A stretch of 64,000 bases of DNA from Bacteroidota bacterium (GCA_020403265.1 JADBXZ010000072.1:1-64000); one strand, 5' to 3'. Counted from the stretch's first letter, positions 38,613 through 48,730 are shown. A program made the numbers and translations. The notes: generated by a model from the sequence alone, not told the origin.

Positions 38613-39020
38613 ATGGCTACAAGTTTAGTTAAATATATTGGTGGGTTAAGAACTGAAGCTACCCATATACAAAGTAATACGAAGATTATAACAGATGCGC
38701 CCTTGGATAATCATGGAAAAGGCGAAGCTTTTTCGCCAACAGATTTGATGGCAACAAGTTTGGCAAATTGCATGTTAACTATTATGGGTATTAAGGCTAA
38801 TACTGAAGGAATGACCGGTATTGACGGAACCATTGCTGAGGTTACAAAAGTAATGGCTTCAGACCCAAGACGTGTAAGTGAAATTCACATTCATTTAAAA
38901 TTCCCGAAAAATAAATACACGGAGAAAGAAAAGAAAATATACGAAAATGTTGCGCACACTTGCCCCGTTGCTAAAAGTTTGCATCCAGATTTAAAGCAAG
39001 TTATTACAATAGAATGGTAA
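38613..39020 (+). CDS. OsmC-family peroxiredoxin-like protein
   Basis: 135 residues, full family length. The two redox cysteines are in ATSLANCMLT and HTCPVAKSLHPD. OsmC proteins reduce organic hydroperoxides. It is divergent from the outer-membrane barrel gene. Confidence 0.93.
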   Translation: MATSLVKYIGGLRTEATHIQSNTKIITDAPLDNHGKGEAFSPTDLMATSLANCMLTIMGIKANTEGMTGIDGTIAEVTKVMASDPRRVSEIHIHLKFPKNKYTEKEKKIYENVAHTCPVAKSLHPDLKQVITIEW

Positions 39021-39090
39021 AGAGAGTTAATTTGTTTTTTATAATAGCACACTAAAAATCTAATTAAAAGATTTGTACTTTTACCACCCA

Positions 39091-40545
39091 ATGGTACTTC
39101 GGTTTAAACTTGTTATTGCTGTATTTTTAGCACTTGTATGTTGTTTGAAGGTCTACAGTCAAAAAGATGCTTTCGTTCAGCAGATAAAAAAACTACCAAT
39201 TGAATTAAGGCAACAATTTATTTTTGAAAAATCTAAAGAGCTCTATGAAGACGATACTTTGTTAGCACGGAAGGAGATAAACGCAACCTTAACTTATTTT
39301 AATGCAAACTCTTTGGAATATGCGGCCTTGTTGGAATCTAAAGCACTTTACCTCATGCGTTCTAAAAAGCACGAGGCCTCAATTGAAATTCTTAAGCAAA
39401 TTCAAAACATCCATGTCAATTTGAATAATTTTGATTCGGAGATAAATACTTTTATTAAGATTTGTGATAATTATTTTTCATTGAATGAAGTTGATAAAGC
39501 AATGGAGCTTTTGTTTAAAAAGTTAAAGCTTGTGGAGGGCGATGATTATAAGGAGTTTTTAGTTTTAGTTAAGATTGGCGTACTATTTAAGGAAATAAAA
39601 AATTACCCAAAGGCGATGGAATATCTTATACTGGCGGAGGAAAAGATGTACAGGATAAACAGTAGCTCGGAAACGATAGTGAATGCGAAATTAAGCTTAT
39701 TAAAGAATTTAGGTGTTTTGTATCGAAACAAAGATGATTTTACAAAAGCAATATTTTATTTCAGCAAGGGTTATGCACTGGCTGATCAAGCAGATAATAC
39801 TAAGTACAAAGGCATAATTTTAAACAGTTTAGGTATATTGTATAAAGAAACAAAACAATATGATAAGGCTATTGCAACCTACGAGGAATCGTTATTATAT
39901 AAAAAAGAAAACAATAATCTTGCAGGATTGAGTAATACATACAATAATCTTGGGGATTTATACTTAATCCTTAAAAACAGCAAAAAAGCAAAAGAATATT
40001 ATTTACTTTCATATGACATTGCTATTAAATCTAAAAGCCAGTCTGCTGTTTCGGATGCAAATAAAGGGATGTTTAATTTGTACGATTTTTTAGGGGATTA
40101 TAAAACAGCATATCCCTATTTAAAACGGGCTTATCAATTGCAGGATAGTGTATATAGCACCAATAGTGCAGAAGAAAGTGCAAGGTTAGAATCAATCTAC
40201 AATAACGAAAAAAAACAAAAGGAAATCGAAATCAGTAAAATTAAGACTCAAAACTTGGAACGGAGTATTGCCTCAAAAAACAAAGAAAGAAATCTTTTTA
40301 TTTTTAGTGCACTTATTTTGGCCTTACTTTTAACACTCTCAGTAAGAAGTTATTTGCAAAAGAGGAAAGTTAATGAACTGCTGTCTATCAATAATAAATT
40401 AATTAATGATCAAAAATTATTGGTAGAGGAAAAGCAAAAGGAAATTTTAGATAGTATCCAATATGCAAAAAAAATTCAAACTTCGCAATTAGCTAACGAT
40501 ACATATATTGCCAAAACACTTGAAAGGCTGCTGAAAAAAGATTAA
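39091..40545 (+). CDS. Exported TPR protein with transmembrane helix and C-terminal signalling coiled coil
   Basis: 484 residues from the ATG at 39091; a TTG at 39073 is less likely because the signal peptide (VLRFKLVIAVFLALVCC) should be N-terminal. About eight TPRs follow (about 40-330), then a membrane helix (about 400-420) and a coiled coil. The tail ILDSIQYAKKIQTSQLA is the linker that usually precedes a SpoIIE-like phosphatase domain in Bacteroidota; here the protein ends about 20 residues later, so no catalytic domain is present. Confidence 0.8.
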   Translation: MVLRFKLVIAVFLALVCCLKVYSQKDAFVQQIKKLPIELRQQFIFEKSKELYEDDTLLARKEINATLTYFNANSLEYAALLESKALYLMRSKKHEASIEILKQIQNIHVNLNNFDSEINTFIKICDNYFSLNEVDKAMELLFKKLKLVEGDDYKEFLVLVKIGVLFKEIKNYPKAMEYLILAEEKMYRINSSSETIVNAKLSLLKNLGVLYRNKDDFTKAIFYFSKGYALADQADNTKYKGIILNSLGILYKETKQYDKAIATYEESLLYKKENNNLAGLSNTYNNLGDLYLILKNSKKAKEYYLLSYDIAIKSKSQSAVSDANKGMFNLYDFLGDYKTAYPYLKRAYQLQDSVYSTNSAEESARLESIYNNEKKQKEIEISKIKTQNLERSIASKNKERNLFIFSALILALLLTLSVRSYLQKRKVNELLSINNKLINDQKLLVEEKQKEILDSIQYAKKIQTSQLANDTYIAKTLERLLKKD

Positions 40546-40558
40546 TTGAATTTTAAGT

Positions 40559-41452
40559 TTAAATCTGCGATTCTAATTGCTTTAATTCATTTACCTTGTC
40601 CATGTAACCAAGCTTTTCGTATGAAAAAACCAAGTTGTTTATACAGCGTTTAATAATTTCAACATTGCTGCAAGGCAAATAATATTTTGTCTCAGGTTCA
40701 AGATTTAATTGCTTTAAAAAATTATCTATGTCTTTTTGATTAAAAATTAAACCTTTACTAAACGGGTTTATGTAGAATAAAATATTGTCAGATAAGGTTT
40801 TGTGAGTAGCGTCGAATAAATTGGTGTAATCGTTAATGTAAGCCAGCACAAAATGTTGAGGTAAATTGATGCCGTAAACCGGAATATTTAGTTCCTTACA
40901 AATGAGTGAATAAACAACACTTAACATTAATGGATTTCCTTTTTTACTCTCAAGTACATTGTTGATAAAGGAGTTCTGAGGCGCATGGTAATTTGTAATA
41001 TTGCCGCTAAAATTATGAACTTCAAAAAGGATATGGTTAATTATTTTTACTTTTTCTAAAGCTGTTAAATCATCATGCAGTTCTAGCCAAACGTCTTGCT
41101 TAATCTGATGAAGTTGTTTTTTTATTTTTGATTCGTCAAAATCGGGATATTGATAGCGAGAAAGAATTAAAATTCCCTTTAATAAATCATCCTGATCTGT
41201 TTTCGCCCAATCTTTTAATCCTTTTTTTATGGCGTCAAAATTAATATCATGTATAATGCTTTCAATGCGTTTTTGCATGATTGCATCAAAACTGTTTTCC
41301 CAGGCTGTTTCTAAATGTGGAATGGCCGGTGGCCCTAAAATCATAAAACGATCTTTTACTTGCGTAAAAATTTGATCGTCAGGGTCGTCTAAAAGCGTAA
41401 TTAGTGCAATTACTTCCTTTAAACTCATCTCATTTTTTCGTTTTGGAGCCAT
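40559..41452 (-). CDS. SirB1/transglutaminase-like family protein
   Basis: 297 residues. The core has SVVYSLICKELNIPVYGINLPQHFVLAY, with the Cys and His expected at the transglutaminase-like site, and FNQKDIDNFLKQL later. Members of this family (SirB1/Tglut_core2) have unclear functions. The gene is convergent with the TPR gene. Confidence 0.85.
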   Translation of the reverse strand: MAPKRKNEMSLKEVIALITLLDDPDDQIFTQVKDRFMILGPPAIPHLETAWENSFDAIMQKRIESIIHDINFDAIKKGLKDWAKTDQDDLLKGILILSRYQYPDFDESKIKKQLHQIKQDVWLELHDDLTALEKVKIINHILFEVHNFSGNITNYHAPQNSFINNVLESKKGNPLMLSVVYSLICKELNIPVYGINLPQHFVLAYINDYTNLFDATHKTLSDNILFYINPFSKGLIFNQKDIDNFLKQLNLEPETKYYLPCSNVEIIKRCINNLVFSYEKLGYMDKVNELKQLESQI

Positions 41453-41611
41453 ATACGCACAAATGTATACAGCCTATGGATGCTTTTTGTTTGTATTTGT
41501 TATAATTTTTAACAAAAATCATGTTTAAACATTTTAACACTAATTTTTTAATAACTGCTTTAAGTGGTTTTTTTCAAATTGTTGAAAATGAGATGGTTAT
41601 ATTTTTATGAA

Positions 41612-41971
41612 TTAAAGAGGTTTCTCAACCCATTTACTTTTAAAGGTATAACTCAGCACAGATGCGCGTTGTTTGGCCATATCGGCTTTCTCACCGACAA
41701 ATAATTTATCTACGGAAGCAGTAAAAACCTCTAGCCAGGTATCAAAATCAGCTTTAAGAATAGGTAAGTGAACATGTTTGTCGTATACATTGGTTTTATA
41801 ACCTTCTTCATCCAGTAACACAAAACTCCAAAAGTGTACAATATTTGGTACATGCTCTTCAAAATTAATGTTTTTGAAAATCTCTTTCATTCTCCCAATT
41901 TTCAGTAATTCGCCATAAAACGTATGTATTAGTAATTCAATGTCTTGTTTATTTTCTATGTCTTTTAACAT
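41612..41971 (-). CDS. Group III truncated hemoglobin
   Basis: 119 residues, the size of a truncated globin. FYGELLKIGRMKEIF, HFWSFVLLDEEGY and KHVHLPI (proximal His region) match group III. It probably binds oxygen, nitric oxide or peroxide. It starts 6 bp after the uvrA stop, so it shares the uvrA transcript. The region 41453-41611 holds no gene. Confidence 0.9.
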   Translation of the reverse strand: MLKDIENKQDIELLIHTFYGELLKIGRMKEIFKNINFEEHVPNIVHFWSFVLLDEEGYKTNVYDKHVHLPILKADFDTWLEVFTASVDKLFVGEKADMAKQRASVLSYTFKSKWVEKPL

Positions 41972-41977
41972 GCTTTA

Positions 41978-44860
41978 CTATAGGTTTTTTAATTCCTTTT
42001 TTAAAAAAGGGGCTGTATAACTTTTTTTATTTTTAATTAGTTCCTCCGGCAATCCTTCAAACAAAATCTGACCACCGCCTTTGCCACCTTCGGGTCCTAA
42101 ATCAATAATCCAGTCAGCTACCTTAATAACATCCAAATTATGTTCAATTACTAATACCGTGTTTCCATTTTCAACCAGTTTATTTAATACACCCAATAAA
42201 ATTCGGATATCTTCAAAATGTAAACCTGTAGTTGGTTCATCCAGTATGTAAAAGGTATTACCGGTATCACGCTTACTTAATTCTGTTGCTAATTTAACAC
42301 GTTGGGCTTCGCCACCGCTTAAAGTGGTAGCCTGTTGGCCTAGCGTAATATAGCCTAAACCAACATCTTGTAAGGTTTTTATTTGGCGATAAATATTTGG
42401 GTTATTCTGAAAAAATTCACATGCCACATCAATCGTCATGTTTAAAACATCACTAATAGATTTGCCTTTATACCTAATTTCAAGCGTTTCACGATTATAG
42501 CGTTTACCGTTGCATGCATCGCAATGAACATATACATCCGGTAAAAAATTCATTTCAATTGTTTTAACGCCGGCACCTCCGCATGTTTCGCAGCGACCAC
42601 CTTTTACATTAAACGAAAACCTGCCGGGTTTATAACCTCTTATTTTAGATTCCGGAATTTCAGCAAATAAGTTTCGAATATCATCAAACACCTTGGTGTA
42701 AGTTGCAGGATTACTGCGAGGTGTTCGTCCGATTGGACTTTGATCAATGTCAATAACTTTGTCAACGTGTTCAAGACCGCTAATACTTTTATATGGTAAA
42801 GGCCTTTTCTCGCTATTGTAAAAATGCGCTGATAGAATCGGATAAAGTGTTTCGTTAATTAAACTGCTTTTTCCACTTCCGCTTACACCGGTAACGCAAA
42901 TAAAGGTACCTAATGGAAATTTCACATCAACATTTTTTAAATTATGACCAGAACAATTTTTTAGTTGAATACTTTTTCCATTTCCTTTTCGTCGTTTTTT
43001 AGGAACCTCTATGTTTAATTTGCCGGTAATGTATTTTGCGGTAACGGTATCAAACTTCAACATGTTTTTAGGAGTATCGGCAGCAACTATCTTTCCACCG
43101 TGCACACCTGCACCGGGACCAATATCAATTACATAGTCACTTTCAACAATCATATCTTTATCATGTTCAACAACCAAAATACTATTACCAACATCACGTA
43201 AATTTTTAAGTGCTTCAATTAGTTTAACATTATCGCGTTGATGTAAACCAATACTTGGTTCATCTAAAATGTATAACACACCTACTAATTGTGAACCTAT
43301 TTGTGTTGCTAAACGGATACGTTGTGCCTCACCGCCACTTAAAGTTTTACTGCTTCGGTTAAGTGTAACGTAATCCAGACCAACCTCCATTAAAAACTGT
43401 ATTCTGCTTCTTATTTCTTTTAAAACTTCTTTTGCAATGATTAACTGTTTTTTATCTAATTTTTTTTCGATGTTCGAGAACCATTGTTGTAAAACAGAAA
43501 TGTCTAGTTCCGAAAGCTCAGCAATGTTTTTATCTGCGATTTTAAAGTATAAACTTTCTTTTTTTAACCGTGTACCATTGCAGGTTGTGCAGGTTTTTTT
43601 ATTGGTAAAATTTTGCACCCATCTTTGAATGCCTGCATTACTCTCATCTTCAGCTTGCTTGGTAATAAATGTTACAATACCTTCAAAGCTTGAGTTATAG
43701 GAGCCACTTTCTGTAGTTATTTTAAATAATTCTTCACTGCCATTCAGTAAAATGTTTACAGCCTCATCGTCAATTTCTTCAAATGGTGTGTCCAAATTAA
43801 AGTTATAAACTTTTCCAATGGCCTCAATCTGTTTGAAAATCCATGCCCCTTTGCCCGCACCAATTGCAGTAATGGCTCCTTTGGCAATGCTTAGGTTTTT
43901 GTTAGGAATTATTTTATTAATATCGATTTCGGAAACAACACCTAATCCATTGCAGGTAGGGCAGGCACCATAAGGCGAATTAAAAGAGAATAAATTAGGC
44001 GCCGGTTCATCATAGCTAATGCCTGTTGTAGGGCACATTAACAATCTGCTGTAAAATTGAACTTTTCCAAATCCGAAACTTTGATCTTTTTTTATTGATT
44101 TTGATTTTGGTTCTTCGGTTACAGGCATTACCATGATGGTACCTTTTCCATGCTTCATGGCTGTTTGAAGACTTTGATTTAACCGTTGTTTAACGGAATC
44201 TGTAATTTCAAGTCTGTCTATCACAATTTCAATGTCATGCACTTTATATCGATCTACTTGCATTTTGGAGGTGATGTCAACAACTACACCATCCACTCTT
44301 ACCTTCGTAAATCCCTTTTTTCTGATGTCTTCAAATAATTCGCGGTAATGCCCCTTACGCCCTTTAATTACCGGAGCTAATAAATTTATTTTTTCGTTAT
44401 TATATTTTTTTAAAATAAGTTCAATAATTTGTTCGTCAGAATACCTGACCATTTTTTCGCCGGTATTGTAACTGTATGCTTCTCCTGCACGGGCAAACAA
44501 GAGACGCAGAAAATCGTATATCTCTGTAATTGTACCTACTGTAGAACGAGGATTCTTATTAACTGTTTTTTGTTCGATTGAAATAACAGGGCTGAGTCCT
44601 GATATTTTATCAACATCAGGCCGTTCTAAATTTCCCAAAAATTGTCTGGCGTAACTACTAAAACTCTCAATGTATCTTCGTTGGCCTTCTGCATAGATGG
44701 TATCAAAAGCTAAGCTTGATTTACCTGAACCAGAAAGTCCTGTTACAACAACCAATTTATTTCTAGGGATGGTTACATCAATGTTTTTTAAGTTATGCGA
44801 GCGTGCACCAATTACTTCAATTAGTTCTTCTTCACTTGAATTAGTTTTCATTTCAAGCAT
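41978..44860 (-). CDS. uvrA: Excinuclease ABC subunit A
   Basis: 960 residues, full length. Two ABC modules: Walker A sequences [14 protein letters not shown] (about 38) and [10 protein letters not shown] (about 657), two signature LSGGEAQR motifs, and zinc-binding CPTCNGLG and [16 protein letters not shown] segments. It scans for and marks damaged DNA with UvrB in nucleotide excision repair. Start may be ATG at 44860 or the ATG 9 bp downstream. Confidence 0.98.
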   Translation of the reverse strand: MLEMKTNSSEEELIEVIGARSHNLKNIDVTIPRNKLVVVTGLSGSGKSSLAFDTIYAEGQRRYIESFSSYARQFLGNLERPDVDKISGLSPVISIEQKTVNKNPRSTVGTITEIYDFLRLLFARAGEAYSYNTGEKMVRYSDEQIIELILKKYNNEKINLLAPVIKGRKGHYRELFEDIRKKGFTKVRVDGVVVDITSKMQVDRYKVHDIEIVIDRLEITDSVKQRLNQSLQTAMKHGKGTIMVMPVTEEPKSKSIKKDQSFGFGKVQFYSRLLMCPTTGISYDEPAPNLFSFNSPYGACPTCNGLGVVSEIDINKIIPNKNLSIAKGAITAIGAGKGAWIFKQIEAIGKVYNFNLDTPFEEIDDEAVNILLNGSEELFKITTESGSYNSSFEGIVTFITKQAEDESNAGIQRWVQNFTNKKTCTTCNGTRLKKESLYFKIADKNIAELSELDISVLQQWFSNIEKKLDKKQLIIAKEVLKEIRSRIQFLMEVGLDYVTLNRSSKTLSGGEAQRIRLATQIGSQLVGVLYILDEPSIGLHQRDNVKLIEALKNLRDVGNSILVVEHDKDMIVESDYVIDIGPGAGVHGGKIVAADTPKNMLKFDTVTAKYITGKLNIEVPKKRRKGNGKSIQLKNCSGHNLKNVDVKFPLGTFICVTGVSGSGKSSLINETLYPILSAHFYNSEKRPLPYKSISGLEHVDKVIDIDQSPIGRTPRSNPATYTKVFDDIRNLFAEIPESKIRGYKPGRFSFNVKGGRCETCGGAGVKTIEMNFLPDVYVHCDACNGKRYNRETLEIRYKGKSISDVLNMTIDVACEFFQNNPNIYRQIKTLQDVGLGYITLGQQATTLSGGEAQRVKLATELSKRDTGNTFYILDEPTTGLHFEDIRILLGVLNKLVENGNTVLVIEHNLDVIKVADWIIDLGPEGGKGGGQILFEGLPEELIKNKKSYTAPFLKKELKNL

Positions 44861-44916
44861 TAAATTACAATTAAATTAAAAACTTAAAATCGAAAAGCTT
44901 TCAATAGTTTTCAAAT

Positions 44917-44949
44917 AAAAAAGCTATCTCACCTGAAGATAGCTTTTTT
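44917..44949 (-). terminator. Rho-independent terminator (bidirectional form)
   Basis: AAAAGCTATCT and AGATAGCTTTT form a perfect stem around CACCTGA with A and T runs on both sides. It terminates the minus-strand gene that ends at 44999. Confidence 0.88.
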
Positions 44950-44998
44950 GGCCGTAATTTTTTTACTTTTTAATTGACGGTTAACAAATAAATTTAGT

Positions 44999-46054
44999 TT
45001 AATTGATGATTAATTTCTTCACTAAACTATATTCGCCTTTTTGTACTTTAACGAAGTAGATTCCTTTTGAAAGTCCATTCAGAGATATTTCCTTTTCTTT
45101 ATTCACTGTTTGGTCCATTTCAATCATTTTTACAATGGCTCCAATATTATTAAACAAATAGATAGAACCTCCTTGTTGATTTGATGTATTCATTCGAATT
45201 ATAATCGATTCTGTTGCAGGATTCGGGTATATATCAAATTGCTCAGAGCCAGATGTCTTGTTATCCAACCCAACAGTTACAAGAAATGCACTATTTATCC
45301 TAGTGGTGGCAGTGTTGGTAATTGTTGGTCCTGTTATCGAACTTAAAGTTTGTTTTTGATACTCAACCTCAACTACCGGAAATTTATTTGTGCTATGATA
45401 ATACGAATAATTGGTGGCTTGAATGTTAAGTGTAAATTGAAAAGGTGCTGTACCCAATACAGAATTGATCGTTTGAGTAATTCGTGTTTGAAGGATATTG
45501 CTGAGATTAACAGCTCCGGGTAAGTTTAATGTGCCTGTTCCGGTTGCTTGTGAATTAAGCGTGCCGCTTACTGTTCCGCTTCCAAGTAAAGAATTGGCAG
45601 TTCCCGAAAAATTATCAGTTTGATTATAACCAAAAGCCACCGGCCAAATTGCCGCAATTGCAGAATTTGTGAAATTAAAAGTTACGACTGTTCCATTTTC
45701 AATGCCAAGTAATTCCATTTGTGCAGTTGGCGTTGTAGAAGTTTTTATGAAGACATAATTTCCTCCACTTTGATCTTCTACCAAATTGCACCCTGCGTAG
45801 GCCGACGAGGATGGAACAGCTGCTGTGTTGCTGTATGTTCTTACTAAAGTTACAGTGTTTTGTGTAAATGCACTGAAATTCCATGTTTGATTATTTCCAG
45901 TGTTTTTTGGGATGTTACCAACCGAATCTAATCCTTTTCTATTATAAATATCTCCAAGTGCCGGCTGATTAAAAGATTGTGTTAAGCTGAGTTGGGCTTC
46001 AACTGAAGTTGCTGTTAAAAGTAGGGCAAAAATTGTTTTGTAAATTTTTTTCAT
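44999..46054 (-). CDS. Secreted protein with T9SS type A sorting domain
   Basis: 351 residues with a signal peptide ending near TSVEAQ. The body (about 20-265) is Asn/Thr/Ser-rich and beta-sheet-like, with no recognised enzymatic domain. The C-terminal type A sorting domain (about 275-351) has FDIYPNPATESIIIRM and ends with GIYFVKVQKGEYSLVKKLII. It is exported by T9SS and may be anchored or released. Role unknown. Confidence 0.85.
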   Translation of the reverse strand: MKKIYKTIFALLLTATSVEAQLSLTQSFNQPALGDIYNRKGLDSVGNIPKNTGNNQTWNFSAFTQNTVTLVRTYSNTAAVPSSSAYAGCNLVEDQSGGNYVFIKTSTTPTAQMELLGIENGTVVTFNFTNSAIAAIWPVAFGYNQTDNFSGTANSLLGSGTVSGTLNSQATGTGTLNLPGAVNLSNILQTRITQTINSVLGTAPFQFTLNIQATNYSYYHSTNKFPVVEVEYQKQTLSSITGPTITNTATTRINSAFLVTVGLDNKTSGSEQFDIYPNPATESIIIRMNTSNQQGGSIYLFNNIGAIVKMIEMDQTVNKEKEISLNGLSKGIYFVKVQKGEYSLVKKLIIN

Positions 46055-46218
46055 AATTTATTGGTTTTGTTTACCAAAAATACTCTATTTTTTGACATAT
46101 ACAATTAAAAATCAATTATTTGTATTTACACAAATTATAAGATTGTTTTAGAACCAAATTCGTGAAATTTTGCAATTTAATTGTTAAATTTAGCACTTCA
46201 TTTAAAGGTTTAATAAGC

Positions 46219-46298
46219 ATGAAAACGGTAGAATTTAGAGAAGCACTTCGTGAGGCAATGAACGAAGAAATGAGAAGAGATCCCAATATTTTTAATGA
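46219..46298 (+). repeat. Direct repeat, copy 1 of 2 (other copy at about 47742-47823)
   Basis: About 80 bp repeated directly, with 1523 bp between the two start points and a single substitution plus a two-base T-run difference. The repeats flank two outer-membrane protein genes. Their position suggests a duplication connected with insertion of the intervening DNA. Confidence 0.85.
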
Positions 46299-46302
46299 TT
46301 AA
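46219..46302 (+). pseudogene. Truncated 5' copy of pdhB (27 codons)
   Basis: The first 75 bases match the start of the intact pdhB gene at 47742 with one substitution (AAC for AGC, Asn for Ser). It then loses two T in the run and stops early, giving MKTVEFREALREAM and ending at TAA. The bases before its ATG differ from those before the intact gene. It is a duplicated gene start left by a rearrangement, or the site where a 1.4-kb segment entered pdhB. Confidence 0.85.
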
Positions 46303-46369
46303 TTTTTTTAAACCACACAATAATCCTTCCGTAAGGGCAAAATGTAATGGAGAGAGTGAGTCTATTTAG

Positions 46370-46507
46370 ATGATAAATTGTGGCGCATGGTTGAATAAAT
46401 CAATCAAATCACCACCCCAAAATCCTAGACCATACATTTTAACTTATGTTGTAAGTCCAACTGATTCTTTATTTGGTTTAAGCAGTACACTAACCACTGG
46501 CGATTAA
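46370..46507 (+). pseudogene. Short relic frame of 45 codons
   Basis: An ATG-to-TAA frame with tryptophan and a segment TYVVSPTDSLFGLSSTL that faintly resembles a LysM start (YxVxxGDTLFxL). It overlaps by 5 bp the non-ATG start of the next frame. It is most likely the remnant of a longer gene; a genuine small gene cannot be excluded. The rest of 46055-46502 holds no other gene. Confidence 0.3.
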
Positions 46508-47102
46508 ATATTCAATATTTATTTTTTTATTAACATATAAAATTTATTGTCAAAAAAGTGACACAATAAATTATAGAATAATTTCAAAAAGCCCTGTATA
46601 TAAAACTTATTTTTATACAGAGCTTTTGTCTTATTTTTTGAAAGGAGTTAATATTAATGCTAATATCCTCTTGGATAAAAAAACTAAATCTGCGGATTAT
46701 GTAAGGTTGTTTGTGGGTTTTAATAAAGATGATTATAAACTACAAAATTATCCACAGTATCCAAGTGTTAACAGGTATTCCATAGCTTTAATGTATCTTT
46801 TTTGTGTCCCTTTAAAAAAAACAGTTATAGAGTTCGGTGCTGGACCAGCTATGCTTTACGGCGACCCAATTGCAAGATATGGTTCTGCTAATTTTATTAC
46901 AAACAAGCTTAACCTTCAATTACAAGGTTCTTTCGCCTGGAGATATACTTTTAAAAGGAGACCATATACCATTGCAGTAAATATTAATCCAACTTATGAT
47001 CACTTTGCTAAAATTAAATTTTTTGCCTTACCTTCAATTTCAATGGGCTATGCATTTAAAAGATTAGATTATGAACCAAAAAAAATTAGGGTTTATTATT
47101 AG
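46503..47102 (+). CDS. Outer-membrane beta-barrel protein, start codon degenerate or ATT
   Basis: From 46503 the frame gives IKYSIFIFLLTYKIYCQ, an evident signal peptide, followed by KSDTINYRIISKSPVY and a barrel-like body of about 180 more residues ending in RVYY. No ATG, GTG or TTG precedes the signal sequence in frame; candidates are the ATT at 46503 or a CTG at 46497. The internal TTG at 46626 would remove the signal peptide. Either translation starts at a rare codon or the start has mutated. It lies between the pdhB repeats and overlaps the next gene by 32 bp. Confidence 0.55.
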   Translation: MKYSIFIFLLTYKIYCQKSDTINYRIISKSPVYKTYFYTELLSYFLKGVNINANILLDKKTKSADYVRLFVGFNKDDYKLQNYPQYPSVNRYSIALMYLFCVPLKKTVIEFGAGPAMLYGDPIARYGSANFITNKLNLQLQGSFAWRYTFKRRPYTIAVNINPTYDHFAKIKFFALPSISMGYAFKRLDYEPKKIRVYY

Positions 47103-47703
47103 CTTTTTGTTATTAATTAATATCTTTTCAGCTCAACCAAAAAAAGATACAGTAATTTTTTCAAAATATAGGCTGCAACTAAACTTTGGAAGCAGAATAG
47201 AATTATACTCTGTAGGTATAGAAAGATTAGGAATTTTGAATAAAAAACTCAATTTTAGTTCTCAATTAAATTTTAATACTGGCATTTTTGGCACCAGATT
47301 AAATGCTGGGTCCCAAACAAAATATAATCCATTTTTTGTTGCCTTTAATTTACAACCTTTTCATTTATTGGTTGGTAAAAATTTACAATTTGAAACTGGT
47401 CCCTCTTTTGGTCTAAACTTTTATAGATTTAATGGGAGTAAGTATCCATTAGACACATCAAATTACGCTTATAATACATTGAGAGATAGATTTGAGTTGT
47501 TTTATATGCTGGGCGCACGCTACACATTACCCAAACAACAAGTGAGTTTCAAATTTTTAGTTGGGGTAAAATACACTACTTCGATGTTCAAGTACAATAT
47601 CAATAGAGCTTTTGCCTGCTTTGAAAGTTCTGTTTTATATACTTTTAGGAAAAAAGTATACAAAAAGAAGTATTATAATGAGTTAAAGAGAACTTTGCAC
47701 TGA
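47071..47703 (+). CDS. Outer-membrane beta-barrel protein of unknown function
   Basis: 210 residues with a signal peptide (LGFIISFLLLINIFSAQ). The mature part is a series of amphipathic strands (RLQLNFGSRIELYSVGIERL, then FETGPSFGLNFYRF). The start overlaps the previous gene by 32 bp, suggesting coupling. The pair is bounded by the pdhB direct repeats, consistent with joint arrival. It resembles small barrel proteins annotated only as hypothetical in this phylum. Confidence 0.7.
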   Translation: MNQKKLGFIISFLLLINIFSAQPKKDTVIFSKYRLQLNFGSRIELYSVGIERLGILNKKLNFSSQLNFNTGIFGTRLNAGSQTKYNPFFVAFNLQPFHLLVGKNLQFETGPSFGLNFYRFNGSKYPLDTSNYAYNTLRDRFELFYMLGARYTLPKQQVSFKFLVGVKYTTSMFKYNINRAFACFESSVLYTFRKKVYKKKYYNELKRTLH

Positions 47704-47741
47704 TTAGAATAAATTCTTAATTTTACTTTTTATATTTAACT

Positions 47742-48725
47742 ATGAAAACGGTAGAATTTAGAGAAGCACTTCGTGAGGCAATGAGCGAAGAAATGAGAAG
47801 AGATCCCAATATTTTTTTAATGGGAGAAGAAGTGGCGGAATACAATGGAGCCTATAAAGTAAGCAAAGGAATGTTAGCTGAGTTTGGCCCTAAACGCATC
47901 ATTGACACGCCAATTGCAGAGCTGGGTTTTGCTGGTATTGGCGTTGGAGCTGCTTGTAATGGTCTTCGTCCGATTATAGAGTTTATGACCTTCAATTTTA
48001 GTTTGGTTGCAATTGATCAAATAATTAATAGTGCAGCTAAAATATACAGCATGAGTGGCGGTCAATATAATTGCCCAATTGTTTTTCGTGGACCTACCGC
48101 CAGTGCCGGTATGTTAAGTTCACAGCACTCACAGGCTTTTGAGAATTGGTACGCAAATTGCCCGGGACTCAAGGTAGTTGTACCAAGCAATCCATACGAT
48201 GCTAAGGGTTTATTAAAATCCTCCATTCGTGATAACGACCCTGTTATTTTTATGGAAAGTGAGCAAATGTATGGCGACAAAGGAGAAATACCTGAAGATG
48301 AATATTTAATTCCGCTAGGTGTTGCTGATGTAAAACGTGTAGGTACTGATGTAACGATTGTAAGTTTTGGTAAGATATTCAAAGTAGCCAATGCGGCTGC
48401 AATAGAATTAGAAAAAGAAGGCATTAATGTGGAATTAATTGACTTAAGAACAGTACGACCTATTGATTACCATACAGTGATTGAATCAGTTAAGAAAACA
48501 AATAGATTGGTTGTTGTTGAAGAAGCTTGGCCACTTGCAAGCATTAGCAGTGAAATTGCCTTTATGGTGCAGAAAAAGGCTTTTGATTATTTGGATGCAC
48601 CTGTTACAAGGATTACAACTGCTGATACGCCATTACCTTATGCGCCTACGCTTATCGAAGCCAGCCTTCCAAATGTTTCAAAAGTAGTGAAAGCGGTTAA
48701 GGAAGTTATGTACATAACAAAATAA
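47742..48725 (+). CDS. pdhB: Pyruvate dehydrogenase E1 component, beta subunit
   Basis: 327 residues, full length. MKTVEFREALREAMSEEM, GEEVAEYNGAYKVSKGM and the E1-beta region with ELGFAGIGVGAA and FRGPTASAGMLSSQHSQ fit the E1-beta transketolase-like subunit; C-terminal PVTRITTADTPLPYAPTLI is diagnostic. It forms the E1 heterotetramer with a PdhA subunit, which is not encoded nearby. Its first 80 bp are duplicated upstream; the original promoter may have been left at 46.1-46.2 kb. Confidence 0.96.
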   Translation: MKTVEFREALREAMSEEMRRDPNIFLMGEEVAEYNGAYKVSKGMLAEFGPKRIIDTPIAELGFAGIGVGAACNGLRPIIEFMTFNFSLVAIDQIINSAAKIYSMSGGQYNCPIVFRGPTASAGMLSSQHSQAFENWYANCPGLKVVVPSNPYDAKGLLKSSIRDNDPVIFMESEQMYGDKGEIPEDEYLIPLGVADVKRVGTDVTIVSFGKIFKVANAAAIELEKEGINVELIDLRTVRPIDYHTVIESVKKTNRLVVVEEAWPLASISSEIAFMVQKKAFDYLDAPVTRITTADTPLPYAPTLIEASLPNVSKVVKAVKEVMYITK

Positions 48726-48730
48726 GGTTT

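Noticed and set aside
46219-46302. 27-codon pdhB head as a functional leader peptide
   Set aside because: The one substitution is non-synonymous and the frame ends by chance in unrelated sequence; a duplicated gene remnant is simpler.
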